NCBI RefSeq assembly: GCF_902497895.1
Contig: NZ_CABVHQ010000040.1
Span: forward strand, 1-54,170
DNA from: Pseudomonas fluorescens
GTDB taxonomy: Bacteria > Pseudomonadota > Gammaproteobacteria > Pseudomonadales > Pseudomonadaceae
Reading direction: 5' to 3'
DNA: 54,170 nt
Part shown: in pieces, positions 32,828 to 41,748 of the stretch
How the letters are laid out: every line of letters begins with the position of its first letter
Numbering within the stretch: the stretch's first letter is position 1
Program-made: the position numbers and the translations under genes
The notes under the pieces: generated by a model
The model's database searches: none
Told to the model about the DNA's origin: nothing
The model's input: only the letters and a program-made list of their open reading frames with translations

Positions 32828-33411
32828 GTTTTGATCAGTCCGCTGAAACCGAGAAATGCCACTGCCATCAGCCCGGCGCTGATCAGTTCGATCGGCAAGC
32901 CGCGAAAGGGCAGGGGGATATCATTGTTGGATGTGCGTTGACGCAAATCGCTGAACAGGCTCAATACCAGCCAGAAACCCAGGCCCGCGCCGAGACTCAG
33001 CGCGGTCGTATACCGCAGTCCCTTGTCGTCCTGGGTGCTGAGCAGGGCCAGGCCGAGAACGCCGGCGTTGCCCAGCAGCAGGGGCCACAGGCCGCTGAAC
33101 GAGAGCTGTGGAAGCCAGCGCGCAAGCAGGCTCAGGATCGGCTTGATCAACACAGCGCTGATGGGCAGAAAGATGAACAAACCAAGCGAGGTCAGCGCCA
33201 AGGGTGTCAGCAGGTAGTAGTAGAGCCCATAGCTCAGTACACAACTGATCAACATCAGACAGGTTGTGGCGATACCCAGTGCATGCACTTGCCGACGCTC
33301 GGCCCCGGTTTCGCCGGTGGCCTGCAGCAGTGGATCGACGCCCAGCGGCCAGTGCAATACGAAATTATTGATCAGTGCAGCGCTGAGAAGCGTGAGAATC
33401 AGGTCGGTCAT
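32824..33411 (-). CDS. rnfA: Electron transport complex subunit RnfA/RsxA
   Basis: This 195-residue membrane protein has six helices and begins MTDLILTLLSAALINNFVL, typical of RnfA/NqrE. It is the first gene of the cluster. Its transcript presumably starts in the 135 bp that separate it from metG. The N-terminal Asn-Asn-Phe and the mirrored relation to RnfE support the call. Confidence 0.92.
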   Translation of the reverse strand: MTDLILTLLSAALINNFVLHWPLGVDPLLQATGETGAERRQVHALGIATTCLMLISCVLSYGLYYYLLTPLALTSLGLFIFLPISAVLIKPILSLLARWLPQLSFSGLWPLLLGNAGVLGLALLSTQDDKGLRYTTALSLGAGLGFWLVLSLFSDLRQRTSNNDIPLPFRGLPIELISAGLMAVAFLGFSGLIKT

Positions 33412-33493
33412 GATCGTGCCGGGTTGTGCGAGCAGGTCTGTCTGCCTACAGATTAGGCATTATCCGGCAAGGACGGAGGGTGGGCCAGATATG

Positions 33494-33531
33494 AAAATCC
33501 CACCGCCACGAAACACCTGGCGGTGGGATTG
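33494..33531 (-). terminator. Terminator of metG
   Basis: A perfect 13-bp stem, AATCCCACCGCCA/TGGCGGTGGGATT, encloses a 9-base loop, with a short T-tract on the minus side. It lies 16 bases beyond the metG stop. Confidence 0.88.
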
Positions 33532-33546
33532 TCAGCGCCGGGTCGC

Positions 33547-35598
33547 TTACTTGATCCGCTGACCTGGCTTGGCGCCGCTGTCCGGGCTCAGCAGGTAGAT
33601 TTCTGCACCGCCGGGACCTGCCGCCATCACCATGCCTTCGGAGATCCCGAAGCGCATTTTGCGTGGCTTGAGGTTGGCGATCATCATGGTCAGACGACCT
33701 TCCAGCTCGACCGGGTTCGGGTAGGCGCTCTTGATGCCGGAGAATACGTTGCGCTGCTCGTCACCGATATCCAGGGTCAGGCGCAGCAGTTTGTCGGCAC
33801 CTTCCACGGCTTCGGCCTTGAGGATCAAGGCGACGCGCAAGTCGACGGCGGCAAACGCATCGAACTCGATCTCTGGTGACAGCGGATCCTTGGCCAGCTC
33901 GCCGTTGCCGGCTGGCGCAGCATCGCCGGTGTCGGTCTGGCTGGCGGTCAGGTCTTCTTTGGATGCGTCGGTCATGGCTTGCACTTTTACCGGGTCGATC
34001 CGGGTCATCAAGGGTTTGAACTCGTTCAGCTGATGGTTGCTGAGCAGGGTCTGGTGGTCATTCCAGGTCAATGGCTCGACGTTCAGGAACGCCTCGGCAT
34101 CAGCGGCCAGCAACGGCAGCACCGGCTTGAGGAAGATCACCAGTTGGCGGAACAGGTTGATGCCCAGGGCGCAGATGGCCTGGACTTCTTCCTGCTTGCC
34201 TTCCTGCTTGTTCAGCGACCACGGCGCCTTGTCGGCGATCCAGGCGTTGGCGCGGTCGGCCAGGCCCATGATTTCGCGCATGGCGCGGGCAAAGTCGCGG
34301 GCCTCGTAGGCTTCGGCGATGCTCGGCGCGGCCACGAGGAAGGCTTCGGTCAGCTCCGGCGCGGCGTTGCCGGCCACCAGCACGCCAGCGTTGCCTTTAT
34401 GAATGAAACCGGCGCAACGGCTGGCGATGTTGACGACTTTGCCGACCAGGTCCGAGTTGACCTTCTGCACGAAGTCTTCAAGGTTCAGGTCGAGGTCGTC
34501 GACGCCTCGCGCAAGCTTGGCGGCATAGTAGTAGCGCAGGTATTCCGGCGACAGGTGATCGAGGTAGGTCCGGGCCTTGATGAAGGTGCCGCGGGACTTG
34601 GACATCTTCTGCCCGTTGACCGTCAGGTAGCCGTGCACGTTGATGCCGGTTGGCTTGCGGTAGCCCGCACCTTCGAGCATCGCCGGCCAGAACAGGGCGT
34701 GGAAGTTGATGATGTCCTTGCCGATGAAGTGGTACAGCTCGGCGCTGGAATCCTTGGCCCAGAACGCATCGAAGTCCAGCTCCGGACGACGGGCGCAGAG
34801 GTTCTTGAAGCTGGCCATGTAGCCGATCGGCGCATCCAGCCACACGTAGAAATACTTGCCCGGCTCATCGGGAATCTCGAAACCGAAGTACGGCGCATCG
34901 CGGGAGATGTCCCACTGCTGCAGGCCGGCGTCCAGCCATTCGGCGATCTTGTTCGCCACGGCCTCTTGCAGGGTGCCGCTGCGGGTCCAGCTCTGCAGCA
35001 TTTCCTGGAAGTCCGGCAGCTTGAAGAAGAAGTGCTGCGAATCTTTCAGGACCGGCGTGGCGCCGGAAATCGCCGACTTCGGATCTTTCAGGTCGGTTGG
35101 CGCGTAGGTCGCACCGCATTTCTCGCAGTTGTCGCCGTACTGGTCTTCGGTGCCGCATTTCGGGCAGGTGCCCTTGATGAAGCGGTCGGCCAGGAACATT
35201 TTCTTTTCCGGGTCGAAATACTGCGTGATCGAGCGCGTGGCGATGTGCCCGGCGTCGCGCAGCTTCAGGTAGATCAAGCTCGACAGCTCGCGGTTTTCTT
35301 CGGCGTGGGTCGAGTGGAAATTATCGAAGTCCACCAGGAACTCGGCAAAGTCGGCGCTGTGTTCAGCCTGGACGTTGGCGATCAGTTGTTCCGGGGTGAT
35401 GCCTTCCTTTTCCGCGCGCAACATGATCGCCGAACCGTGAGCGTCGTCCGCGCAGACATAAATGCATTGATTGCCGCGATGCTTCTGGAAGCGCACCCAC
35501 ATATCGGTCTGGATGTACTCAAGCATATGGCCAAGGTGGATGGAACCATTGGCATAGGGCAGGGCGCTGGTGACGAGGATCTTGCGTGGCTCGGACAT
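33547..35598 (-). CDS. metG: Methionyl-tRNA synthetase MetG
   Basis: This 683-residue class I synthetase charges tRNA(Met). The HIGH-type motif is NGSIHLGHM (about residues 16-24). A four-Cys zinc knuckle CPKCGTEDQYGDNCEKCG is near 145-162, and KMSKS is present in NGQKMSKSRGT. The C-terminal tRNA-binding EMAP/Trbp111-like domain (about 575-683) has VDLRVALI and NLKPRKMRFGISEGM. It is divergent from apbC, as in many gammaproteobacteria. Confidence 0.96.
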   Translation of the reverse strand: MSEPRKILVTSALPYANGSIHLGHMLEYIQTDMWVRFQKHRGNQCIYVCADDAHGSAIMLRAEKEGITPEQLIANVQAEHSADFAEFLVDFDNFHSTHAEENRELSSLIYLKLRDAGHIATRSITQYFDPEKKMFLADRFIKGTCPKCGTEDQYGDNCEKCGATYAPTDLKDPKSAISGATPVLKDSQHFFFKLPDFQEMLQSWTRSGTLQEAVANKIAEWLDAGLQQWDISRDAPYFGFEIPDEPGKYFYVWLDAPIGYMASFKNLCARRPELDFDAFWAKDSSAELYHFIGKDIINFHALFWPAMLEGAGYRKPTGINVHGYLTVNGQKMSKSRGTFIKARTYLDHLSPEYLRYYYAAKLARGVDDLDLNLEDFVQKVNSDLVGKVVNIASRCAGFIHKGNAGVLVAGNAAPELTEAFLVAAPSIAEAYEARDFARAMREIMGLADRANAWIADKAPWSLNKQEGKQEEVQAICALGINLFRQLVIFLKPVLPLLAADAEAFLNVEPLTWNDHQTLLSNHQLNEFKPLMTRIDPVKVQAMTDASKEDLTASQTDTGDAAPAGNGELAKDPLSPEIEFDAFAAVDLRVALILKAEAVEGADKLLRLTLDIGDEQRNVFSGIKSAYPNPVELEGRLTMMIANLKPRKMRFGISEGMVMAAGPGGAEIYLLSPDSGAKPGQRIK

Positions 35599-35683
35599 GG
35601 GGCTCGGCTACTTGATGAAACGGAGGTCGAGCACTATAAAGCGTGGGCGCATATTTTTCACCCCGTGGAATGTTTTCCGGCAC

Positions 35684-35820
35684 CCCGTAGCAGCTGGCGA
35701 AGCCTGCGTCCGGCCGCGAAGCGGTGGTAAAACCTGAATCCCGGTTACTTCAGGAAAACCGAGATCAACGGATTTACGGCTGCTTCGCAGCCGAACGCAG
35801 CCTTCGGCAGCTGCTACGGG
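35684..35820. repeat. Inverted REP pair (GTAGCAGCTGCC family) in the metG-apbC gap
   Basis: CCCGTAGCAGCTGGCGAAGC at the left is mirrored by an imperfect right arm ending ...CAGCTGCTACGGG. Inside are further GC-rich stems (GGCCGCGAAGCGG; GGCTGCTTCGCAGCC). It takes up much of the 332-bp divergent gap; the last 110 bp before apbC hold its promoter. Confidence 0.85.
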
Positions 35821-35930
35821 TTTAGTGGTCGCGTATATGACCTATGTCACATCCTGAAAGCATGCCGTCCAACCATCAGAACAGGTAGGATACCCCCTGA
35901 TTTTCTAAAGCCTTGCTATCGGAGTTGCCC

Positions 35931-37025
35931 ATGAGCGCCGTCAATCGCGCAGCGGTGGAAGCCGTCCTTCGCCAATACACCGACCCTTATCTGAACCAGG
36001 ATCCGGTCAGCGCCGGTTGTGTCCGCGCCATCGATATCCAGGGTGATCGCGTCAGCGTTGCGCTGGAACTGGGTTACGCCGCCGGGCTATTCAAGAGCGG
36101 CTGGGCGCAGATGCTGCAAATGGCCATCGAAGGTCTGGACGGGGTGACGACGGCCAGGGTCGAGATCACCAGCGTGATCGCCGCGCACAAGGCTCAGGCA
36201 CAGATTCCGGGGCTGGCCAATGTTAAAAACGTGGTGGCAGTGGCTTCCGGCAAGGGTGGCGTGGGTAAATCCACCACCGCCGCCAACCTGGCGCTGGCGC
36301 TGGCTCGTGAAGGCGCCAAAGTCGGGATTCTCGACGCGGATATCTACGGTCCGAGTCAGGGCATCATGTTCGGTATCCCGGAAGGCACCCGCCCGAAAAT
36401 CAAGGACCAGAAATGGTTCGTGCCGATCGAGTCCCACGGCGTCGAGGTCATGTCCATGGCCTTCCTGACCGACGACAACACGCCGATGGTCTGGCGCGGC
36501 CCGATGGTCTCGGGCGCGCTGTTGCAGCTTGTCACACAGACGGCCTGGGGCGATCTGGATTATCTGGTGATCGACATGCCGCCCGGCACCGGTGACATTC
36601 AGCTGACCCTGGCGCAGAAGGTCCCGGTGGCCGGCGCGGTGATTGTCACCACGCCGCAGGACCTGGCATTGCTGGATGCGCGCAAAGGCGTGGAAATGTT
36701 CCGCAAGGTCAACATTCCGGTGCTCGGTGTCGTGGAAAACATGGCTGTACACATCTGCTCGAATTGCGGGCACGCCGAGCATCTGTTTGGCGAAGGCGGT
36801 GGCGAGAAGCTGGCGACCCAATACGGAGTCGAACTCCTGGCCTCGCTGCCGCTGTCGATAGTCATTCGCGAGCAGGCTGACGGTGGCAAGCCGACAGTTA
36901 TCGCCGAACCTGACAGCCAGATCGCTATGGTCTACCAAGAGCTGGCCCGGCACGTTGGCGCACGGATTGTGTTGCAGGAGGCTGCAGCGCCGGCGATGCC
37001 GAATATCACCATCAGCGACGATTGA
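35931..37025 (+). CDS. apbC: Fe-S cluster carrier ATPase ApbC/Mrp
   Basis: This 364-residue protein has an N-terminal DUF59-like domain (about residues 1-85), then a P-loop ATPase of the Mrp/NBP35 type. The deviant Walker A is ASGKGGVGKST, followed by DADIYGPSQG, DMPPGTGD and the C-x2-C cluster-bridging motif in ICSNCGH. It carries [4Fe-4S] clusters to apo-proteins as a dimer. The start at 35931 has GGAGTTGCCC upstream; an in-frame start at 35913 is less likely. Confidence 0.95.
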   Translation: MSAVNRAAVEAVLRQYTDPYLNQDPVSAGCVRAIDIQGDRVSVALELGYAAGLFKSGWAQMLQMAIEGLDGVTTARVEITSVIAAHKAQAQIPGLANVKNVVAVASGKGGVGKSTTAANLALALAREGAKVGILDADIYGPSQGIMFGIPEGTRPKIKDQKWFVPIESHGVEVMSMAFLTDDNTPMVWRGPMVSGALLQLVTQTAWGDLDYLVIDMPPGTGDIQLTLAQKVPVAGAVIVTTPQDLALLDARKGVEMFRKVNIPVLGVVENMAVHICSNCGHAEHLFGEGGGEKLATQYGVELLASLPLSIVIREQADGGKPTVIAEPDSQIAMVYQELARHVGARIVLQEAAAPAMPNITISDD

Positions 37026-37040
37026 TTCGCGGCGCCCCCT

Positions 37041-37118
37041 AAAAGATCGCAGCCTGCGGCAGCTCCTACACTGGATCGGCATACATCCTGTAGGAGCTGC
37101 CGCAGGCTGCGATCTTTT
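37041..37118. repeat. Inverted pair of GTAGGAGCTGCC REP elements
   Basis: Arms of 30 bp at 37041-37070 and 37089-37118 are exact reverse complements with only 18 bp between. They lie between convergent apbC and the SDR gene and could act as a two-way transcript end. Confidence 0.9.
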
Positions 37119-37138
37119 GATCTTGCTTTAAATGCGCT

Positions 37139-37897
37139 TTAAATGCGTAACCCGCCATCCAGCTCCAGAATCCGGCCGGTGTAGTAGTCGTTCTCGAAGA
37201 TGTAAGCCGCCGAGTGGGCGATTTCCTCAGCCTTGCCCATGCGCTTGAGCGGAATGCCCGAGGTCATTTTCTCCAGTGCTTCAGGCTTCATACTCAGCGT
37301 CATCTCGGTTTCGATAAAGCCCGGCGCGATGCCCGCCACGCGAATCCCGTAGCGCGCCAGTTCCCTGGCCCAGGTCACGGTGGCTGCGGCGACCCCGGCC
37401 TTGGCTGCGGAGTAGTTGGTCTGGCCCACGTTACCGGCGCGGGAAATCGACGAGATATTGATGATTGCGCCGTGATTGTTCAGCTCAATCATCTTCGCTG
37501 CCACTTCGCGGGTGCAGAGGAACACGCCGGTCAGGTTGACGTCGATCACTGCCTGCCATTGGGCCAGGCTCATTTTGCTCATTTCACCGTCCTTGACCTT
37601 GATCAGCAGACCATCGCGCAGGATTCCGGCATTGTTGATCAAACCGTGGATCGCGCCGAAATCTTCGGCGACCTGAGCAACCATGTAAGTCACTTGTTCT
37701 TCGTTGGCGACGTTGCACAGATAGGCGCGAGCTTCGACGCCGCTGGCCTGGCAGGCTGTCACGGCCAGATCGAGCCTTTCCTGGTTCAGGTCGACCAGCG
37801 CCAGCTTCGCACCCCTGGCGGCGAAATACTCCGCCATGGAGCGGCCTAAACCCTGGCAACCACCGGTGATAATGATTACTTTGTCAGTAAGTTCCAT
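37139..37897 (-). CDS. Short-chain dehydrogenase/reductase (FabG-like)
   Basis: This 252-residue classical SDR has the NAD(P) motif TGGCQGLGRS (about residues 12-21), NNAGIL near 90, the catalytic Ser in INISSISRAGN and YSAAKAG. The C-terminus ends in the FabG-like YYTGRILELDGGLRI. It resembles 3-oxoacyl-ACP or acetoacetyl-CoA reductases, but the substrate is not fixed by sequence. GGGGG lies upstream; an ATG two codons earlier (37903) is an alternative. It is divergent from the HugZ-like gene. Confidence 0.9.
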   Translation of the reverse strand: MELTDKVIIITGGCQGLGRSMAEYFAARGAKLALVDLNQERLDLAVTACQASGVEARAYLCNVANEEQVTYMVAQVAEDFGAIHGLINNAGILRDGLLIKVKDGEMSKMSLAQWQAVIDVNLTGVFLCTREVAAKMIELNNHGAIINISSISRAGNVGQTNYSAAKAGVAAATVTWARELARYGIRVAGIAPGFIETEMTLSMKPEALEKMTSGIPLKRMGKAEEIAHSAAYIFENDYYTGRILELDGGLRI

Positions 37898-38061
37898 TCG
37901 CATGCCCCCGATAGCAGATCAAAGTGGTTCCCTTTTATATAGCCTCTCCTGCGTGCCTGATATGGCTTGGCTGCATATGAGAACTGCCTCGATGGCGTCA
38001 CTGGAGACTTTCACCAGCTGCCAGTCCGTTTTTCGACGGATACTATATAAGGAGTCATAAA

Positions 38062-38793
38062 TTGAGCGTTGAAGTCGCTAAGAATGCCCGAGAATTGTTA
38101 CTCAAGGAATACCGTGGCGTGTTGTCGACGCATTCCAGGGCGATGCCCGGTTTTCCTTTTGGCTCAGTGGTTCCTTATTGCCTGGACCAGCAGGGTCGGC
38201 CGCTGATCCTGATCAGCCGGATCGCCCAGCACACCCATAATTTGCTCAAGGATGCCAAATGCTCACTGCTGGTAGGCGAGCGTGAGGCTGATGATGTGCA
38301 AGCCGTCGGGCGTCTGACCTATCTGGCCGAAGCTGAACAGCTCAGTGATCCCGAGGCGATCGAAGCCGCCGCCGAGCGTTATTACCGCTACTTCCCTGAG
38401 TCGCAGAGCTATCACAAGGCCCATGACTTTGACTTTTGGGTGCTCAAGCCAGTCCGTCATCGCTACATCGGTGGTTTCGGCAAGATTCACTGGATCGATC
38501 AAGTCACTTTGGCCAATCCGTTTGCCGGCAAGGCGGAAGCGAGCATGGTCGAACACATGAACAACGACCACGCCAAGGCCATTGCCCACTACGTCGAATT
38601 GGCCGGGTTACCGACAACCGTACCGGCGCAGTTGGCCGGAATCGACACCGAGGGCATGCACTTGCGTATTGGACAGGGGGTGTATTGGCTGCCGTTCCAG
38701 GATCCTTGTAATACGCCGACACAAGTGCGCCAAGCCTTGGTTTTTCTGGCTCACGCCCAGCATTGGCCAAAAAATGAAGCCGCTGACGCTTGA
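38062..38793 (+). CDS. HugZ family haem-utilisation/pyridoxamine oxidase-like protein
   Basis: This 243-residue protein has an N-terminal split-barrel flavin-binding (PNPOx-like) domain, about residues 10-150, with STHSRAMPGFPFGSVVPY and HTHNLLKDAKCSLLV. A C-terminal DUF2470 domain (about 160-235) has SMVEHMNNDHAKAIAHY. This architecture is that of HugZ haem oxygenases and related proteins. Haem degradation is possible but not shown, since no haem uptake genes are near. It starts with TTG at 38062, supported by AAGGAG eight bases upstream. Confidence 0.85.
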   Translation: MSVEVAKNARELLLKEYRGVLSTHSRAMPGFPFGSVVPYCLDQQGRPLILISRIAQHTHNLLKDAKCSLLVGEREADDVQAVGRLTYLAEAEQLSDPEAIEAAAERYYRYFPESQSYHKAHDFDFWVLKPVRHRYIGGFGKIHWIDQVTLANPFAGKAEASMVEHMNNDHAKAIAHYVELAGLPTTVPAQLAGIDTEGMHLRIGQGVYWLPFQDPCNTPTQVRQALVFLAHAQHWPKNEAADA

Positions 38794-38859
38794 ATTCACG
38801 AAACGGCGACGTCATCTAATGTGAACTTGGAAGGCATTCTTCCGTTGAGGATCCATTTG

Positions 38860-39333
38860 ATGCGCGCTTTTTTGTTGCTCTTTCTGCTGTTTCCGGTGCT
38901 AGAGCTGTTTGTGTTTGTCAAAGTCAGCTCGGCCATCGGCTTTTTCCCGGCCTTGCTGGTGATTATTCTTGGCTCGATGCTCGGTGTGCTGGTATTGCGT
39001 GTCGCCGGCCTGGCCACGGCGCTGCGGGCACGTGAAAGCCTGAACCGCGGCGAGTTGCCAGCCCAGCAAATGCTTGAAGGCCTGATGATGGCCCTGGGTG
39101 GCGGTCTGTTGATCCTGCCGGGTTTCATCAGTGACGTGTTTGGTTTGATCATGTTGCTGCCGATCACTCGTCGGCTGCTGGCCAACAAAATCCGTCGACG
39201 TGCCGAGGAGCAGGCGATTCGTCAGCGTGCTTTTGCCGAGGATATGCAGGCTCGTGGCGGGCCGACCCCGCAACAGCCCCTGGGGCGCCAGCCGAACGTG
39301 ATCGAGGGTGAGTTCGAGCATCGCGACCCGTAA
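38860..39333 (+). CDS. fxsA: FxsA family membrane protein
   Basis: This 157-residue protein has an FxsA domain with three to four helices (about residues 1-105), beginning MRAFLLLFLLFPVLELFVFV and including the family's GSMLGVLVLRVAG and LMMALGGGLLILPGFISD. A basic cytoplasmic tail follows. In E. coli FxsA overexpression relieves exclusion of phage T7 by the F plasmid; its normal role is unclear. The ATG at 38860 with TTGAGG upstream is preferred to a GTG at 38821. It precedes groES, as in many gammaproteobacteria. Confidence 0.9.
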   Translation: MRAFLLLFLLFPVLELFVFVKVSSAIGFFPALLVIILGSMLGVLVLRVAGLATALRARESLNRGELPAQQMLEGLMMALGGGLLILPGFISDVFGLIMLLPITRRLLANKIRRRAEEQAIRQRAFAEDMQARGGPTPQQPLGRQPNVIEGEFEHRDP

Positions 39334-39420
39334 CCCGTTTTGTTGGTCGACATGGCACCTGCGGGTGCCATGTGGGTTTTTCAGGCCCGGGTCCCAGGTA
39401 AAAAAATTCGCTCATCAGCC

Positions 39421-39448
39421 CTTGTAATAAGCTTATGCGCCCTTATGT
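39421..39448 (+). promoter_or_regulatory. Candidate sigma32 heat-shock promoter of groESL
   Basis: CTTGTA (39421), a 13-base spacer, then CCCTTATGT (39440) resembles the sigma32 pattern CTTGAA-N13-15-CCCCATNT. It leads to an untranslated region of about 140 bases before groES. Confidence 0.5.
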
Positions 39449-39588
39449 AACGGTCACCGCAAGGTTTTGGTGGCGACACCAGACAGACTTCCGCGGTTCG
39501 CTTTGCGAGCCGCAACCGGCAACGCCGGATTTGCTAACCCGCCGGGAATACACCGGCCGATGAAAACCACAATTAGGAGAGATCGACA

Positions 39589-39882
39589 ATGAAGCTTCGT
39601 CCTCTGCATGACCGCGTCGTAATCCGTCGCAGCGAAGAAGAAAAGAAAACCGCTGGCGGTATCGTTCTGCCCGGTTCGGCTGCTGAAAAAGCCAACAGCG
39701 GTGAAATCCTCGCTGTAGGTACTGGCAAAGTGCTGGACAGCGGTGAAGTGCGTGCACTGGCCGTGAAAGTGGGTGACAAGGTTGTGTTCGGCCCTTACTC
39801 CGGCAGCAACACTGTGAAAGTAGACGGCGAAGACCTGCTGGTAATGAGCGAGAACGAAATCCTCGCTGTTATCGAAGGCTGA
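39589..39882 (+). CDS. groES: Co-chaperonin GroES
   Basis: This 97-residue 10-kDa co-chaperonin begins MKLRPLHDRVVIRRSEEE and has the mobile loop EKKTAGGIVLPGSAAEK (about residues 17-33) that binds GroEL, with LAVGTGKVLD after it. It caps the GroEL ring as a heptamer. AGGAGA precedes the ATG, and groEL follows after 48 bp. Confidence 0.98.
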   Translation: MKLRPLHDRVVIRRSEEEKKTAGGIVLPGSAAEKANSGEILAVGTGKVLDSGEVRALAVKVGDKVVFGPYSGSNTVKVDGEDLLVMSENEILAVIEG

Positions 39883-39930
39883 TTCCCGCTCAATTTCCCG
39901 CTACTACAAAGTATTTAAGGAATATCGATC

Positions 39931-41574
39931 ATGGCTGCTAAAGAAGTTAAATTCGGCGACTCCGCCCGCAAGAAAATGCTCGCCGGTGTCAACGTCCTGG
40001 CAGACGCAGTAAAAGCGACCCTGGGCCCTAAAGGCCGTAACGTGATCATCGAGAAGAGCTTCGGCGCTCCGACCATCACCAAGGACGGCGTGTCCGTTGC
40101 CAAAGAAATCGAGCTGAAAGATCGCTTCGAAAACATGGGCGCGCAGCTGGTCAAAGACGTTGCCTCCCGTGCCAACGATGACGCAGGCGACGGCACCACC
40201 ACCGCTACCGTTCTGGCTCAATCGATCGTCAACGAAGGCCTGAAAGCCGTCGCTGCCGGCATGAACCCGATGGACCTGAAGCGCGGTATCGACAAAGCGA
40301 CCATCGCGATCGTCAAAGAGTTGAAAGCCCTGTCCAAGCCTTGCGCTGACACCAAGGCCATCGCTCAGGTCGGCACCATCTCTGCCAACTCCGACAACTC
40401 CATCGGCGACATCATTGCCGAAGCCATGGAAAAAGTCGGTAAAGAAGGCGTGATCACCGTTGAAGAAGGCTCGGGCCTGGAAAACGAACTGTCGGTTGTT
40501 GAAGGCATGCAGTTCGACCGTGGCTACCTGTCCCCGTACTTCGTCAACAAGCCAGAGACCATGACTGCCGAGCTAGACGGTCCGCTGATCCTGCTGGTCG
40601 ACAAGAAAATCTCGAACATCCGTGAACTGCTGCCAGTACTGGAAGCCGTTGCCAAAGCAGGTCGTCCACTGCTGATCGTGAGCGAAGACGTTGAAGGCGA
40701 AGCCCTGGCGACTCTGGTTGTGAACAACATGCGCGGTATCGTCAAAGTGGTTGCCGTCAAGGCTCCAGGCTTTGGTGACCGTCGCAAGGCCATGCTGCAG
40801 GACATCGCTGTCCTGACCGGCGGTACCGTTATCTCCGAAGAGATCGGTCTGAGCCTGGAAAGCGCTACCCTGGAACACCTGGGTAATGCCAAGCGCGTAG
40901 CCGTGACCAAGGAAAACACCACCGTCATCGACGGCGCTGGCGTTGAGGCTGATATCCAGGCTCGCGTTCTGCAGATCCGTCAGCAAGTGGCTGATACTTC
41001 GTCCGACTACGACCGTGAAAAACTGCAAGAGCGTCTGGCCAAGCTGTCCGGCGGCGTTGCAGTGATCAAGGTTGGCGCTGGTTCCGAAGTTGAAATGAAA
41101 GAGAAGAAAGCCCGCGTTGAAGACGCCCTGCACGCTACCCGTGCAGCCGTTGAAGAAGGCGTGGTACCTGGCGGTGGCGTAGCGCTGATTCGCGCTCTGC
41201 AAGCCATCAGCGAACTGAAAGGCGACAACGCTGATCAGAACGTCGGTATTGCTGTACTGCGTCGCGCTATCGAATCGCCACTGCGTCAGATCGTTGCCAA
41301 CTCCGGCGACGAGCCAAGCGTAGTGGTCGACAAGGTCAAGCAAGGTTCGGGTAACTTCGGTTACAACGCAGCCAGCGGCGAATACGGCGACATGATCGAA
41401 ATGGGTATCCTGGATCCTACCAAAGTGACTCGCTCTGCTCTGCAGGCCGCGGCGTCCATTGGTGGCCTGATGTTGACCACCGAAGCCATGATCGCTGATG
41501 CTCCAGACGACAAACCAGCTGGCGGCGGCATGCCAGACATGGGCGGTATGGGTGGCATGGGCGGCATGATGTAA
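39931..41574 (+). CDS. groEL: Chaperonin GroEL
   Basis: This 547-residue chaperonin folds proteins in a double heptameric ring. The ATP site is visible as TLGPKGRNV and DGTTTATVLAQ (about residues 30-38 and 87-97). The AAVEEGVVPGGGVALIRA signature lies near 405. The C-terminus ends in the usual GGM repeat (MGGMGGMGGMM). It forms one operon with groES. Confidence 0.98.
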   Translation: MAAKEVKFGDSARKKMLAGVNVLADAVKATLGPKGRNVIIEKSFGAPTITKDGVSVAKEIELKDRFENMGAQLVKDVASRANDDAGDGTTTATVLAQSIVNEGLKAVAAGMNPMDLKRGIDKATIAIVKELKALSKPCADTKAIAQVGTISANSDNSIGDIIAEAMEKVGKEGVITVEEGSGLENELSVVEGMQFDRGYLSPYFVNKPETMTAELDGPLILLVDKKISNIRELLPVLEAVAKAGRPLLIVSEDVEGEALATLVVNNMRGIVKVVAVKAPGFGDRRKAMLQDIAVLTGGTVISEEIGLSLESATLEHLGNAKRVAVTKENTTVIDGAGVEADIQARVLQIRQQVADTSSDYDREKLQERLAKLSGGVAVIKVGAGSEVEMKEKKARVEDALHATRAAVEEGVVPGGGVALIRALQAISELKGDNADQNVGIAVLRRAIESPLRQIVANSGDEPSVVVDKVKQGSGNFGYNAASGEYGDMIEMGILDPTKVTRSALQAAASIGGLMLTTEAMIADAPDDKPAGGGMPDMGGMGGMGGMM

Positions 41575-41594
41575 GCCAGCCTTACCCTGTACTG

Positions 41595-41632
41595 AAAAAC
41601 CCCGTCGGCATTAAGCCGGCGGGGTTTTTTTA
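41595..41632 (+). terminator. Terminator of groESL
   Basis: ACCCCGTCGGC pairs with GCCGGCGGGGT (one wobble) around ATTAA and is followed by seven T. Confidence 0.92.
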
Positions 41633-41655
41633 TGTCCGGGATTTGTGCGGCCCCG

Positions 41656-41735
41656 AAAAGATCGCAGCCTGCGGCAGCTCCTACAAGGACGGTGTACGCG
41701 ATTGGCGTAGGAGCTGCCGCAGGCTGCGATCTTTT
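41656..41735. repeat. Inverted pair of GTAGGAGCTGCC REP elements
   Basis: Arms at 41656-41684 and 41707-41735 are exact reverse complements around 22 bp. They lie between the convergent groEL and PAP2 genes, just after the groEL terminator. Confidence 0.9.
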
Positions 41736-41748
41736 GATCTTGAATCGA

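Noticed and set aside
33979..35730. 583-codon open frame opposite metG
   Set aside because: Shadow of metG, which has HIGH and KMSKS motifs.
38025..38040. TCCGT/ACGGA hairpin before the HugZ-like gene
   Set aside because: The stem has only five pairs and no sign of function; likely chance.
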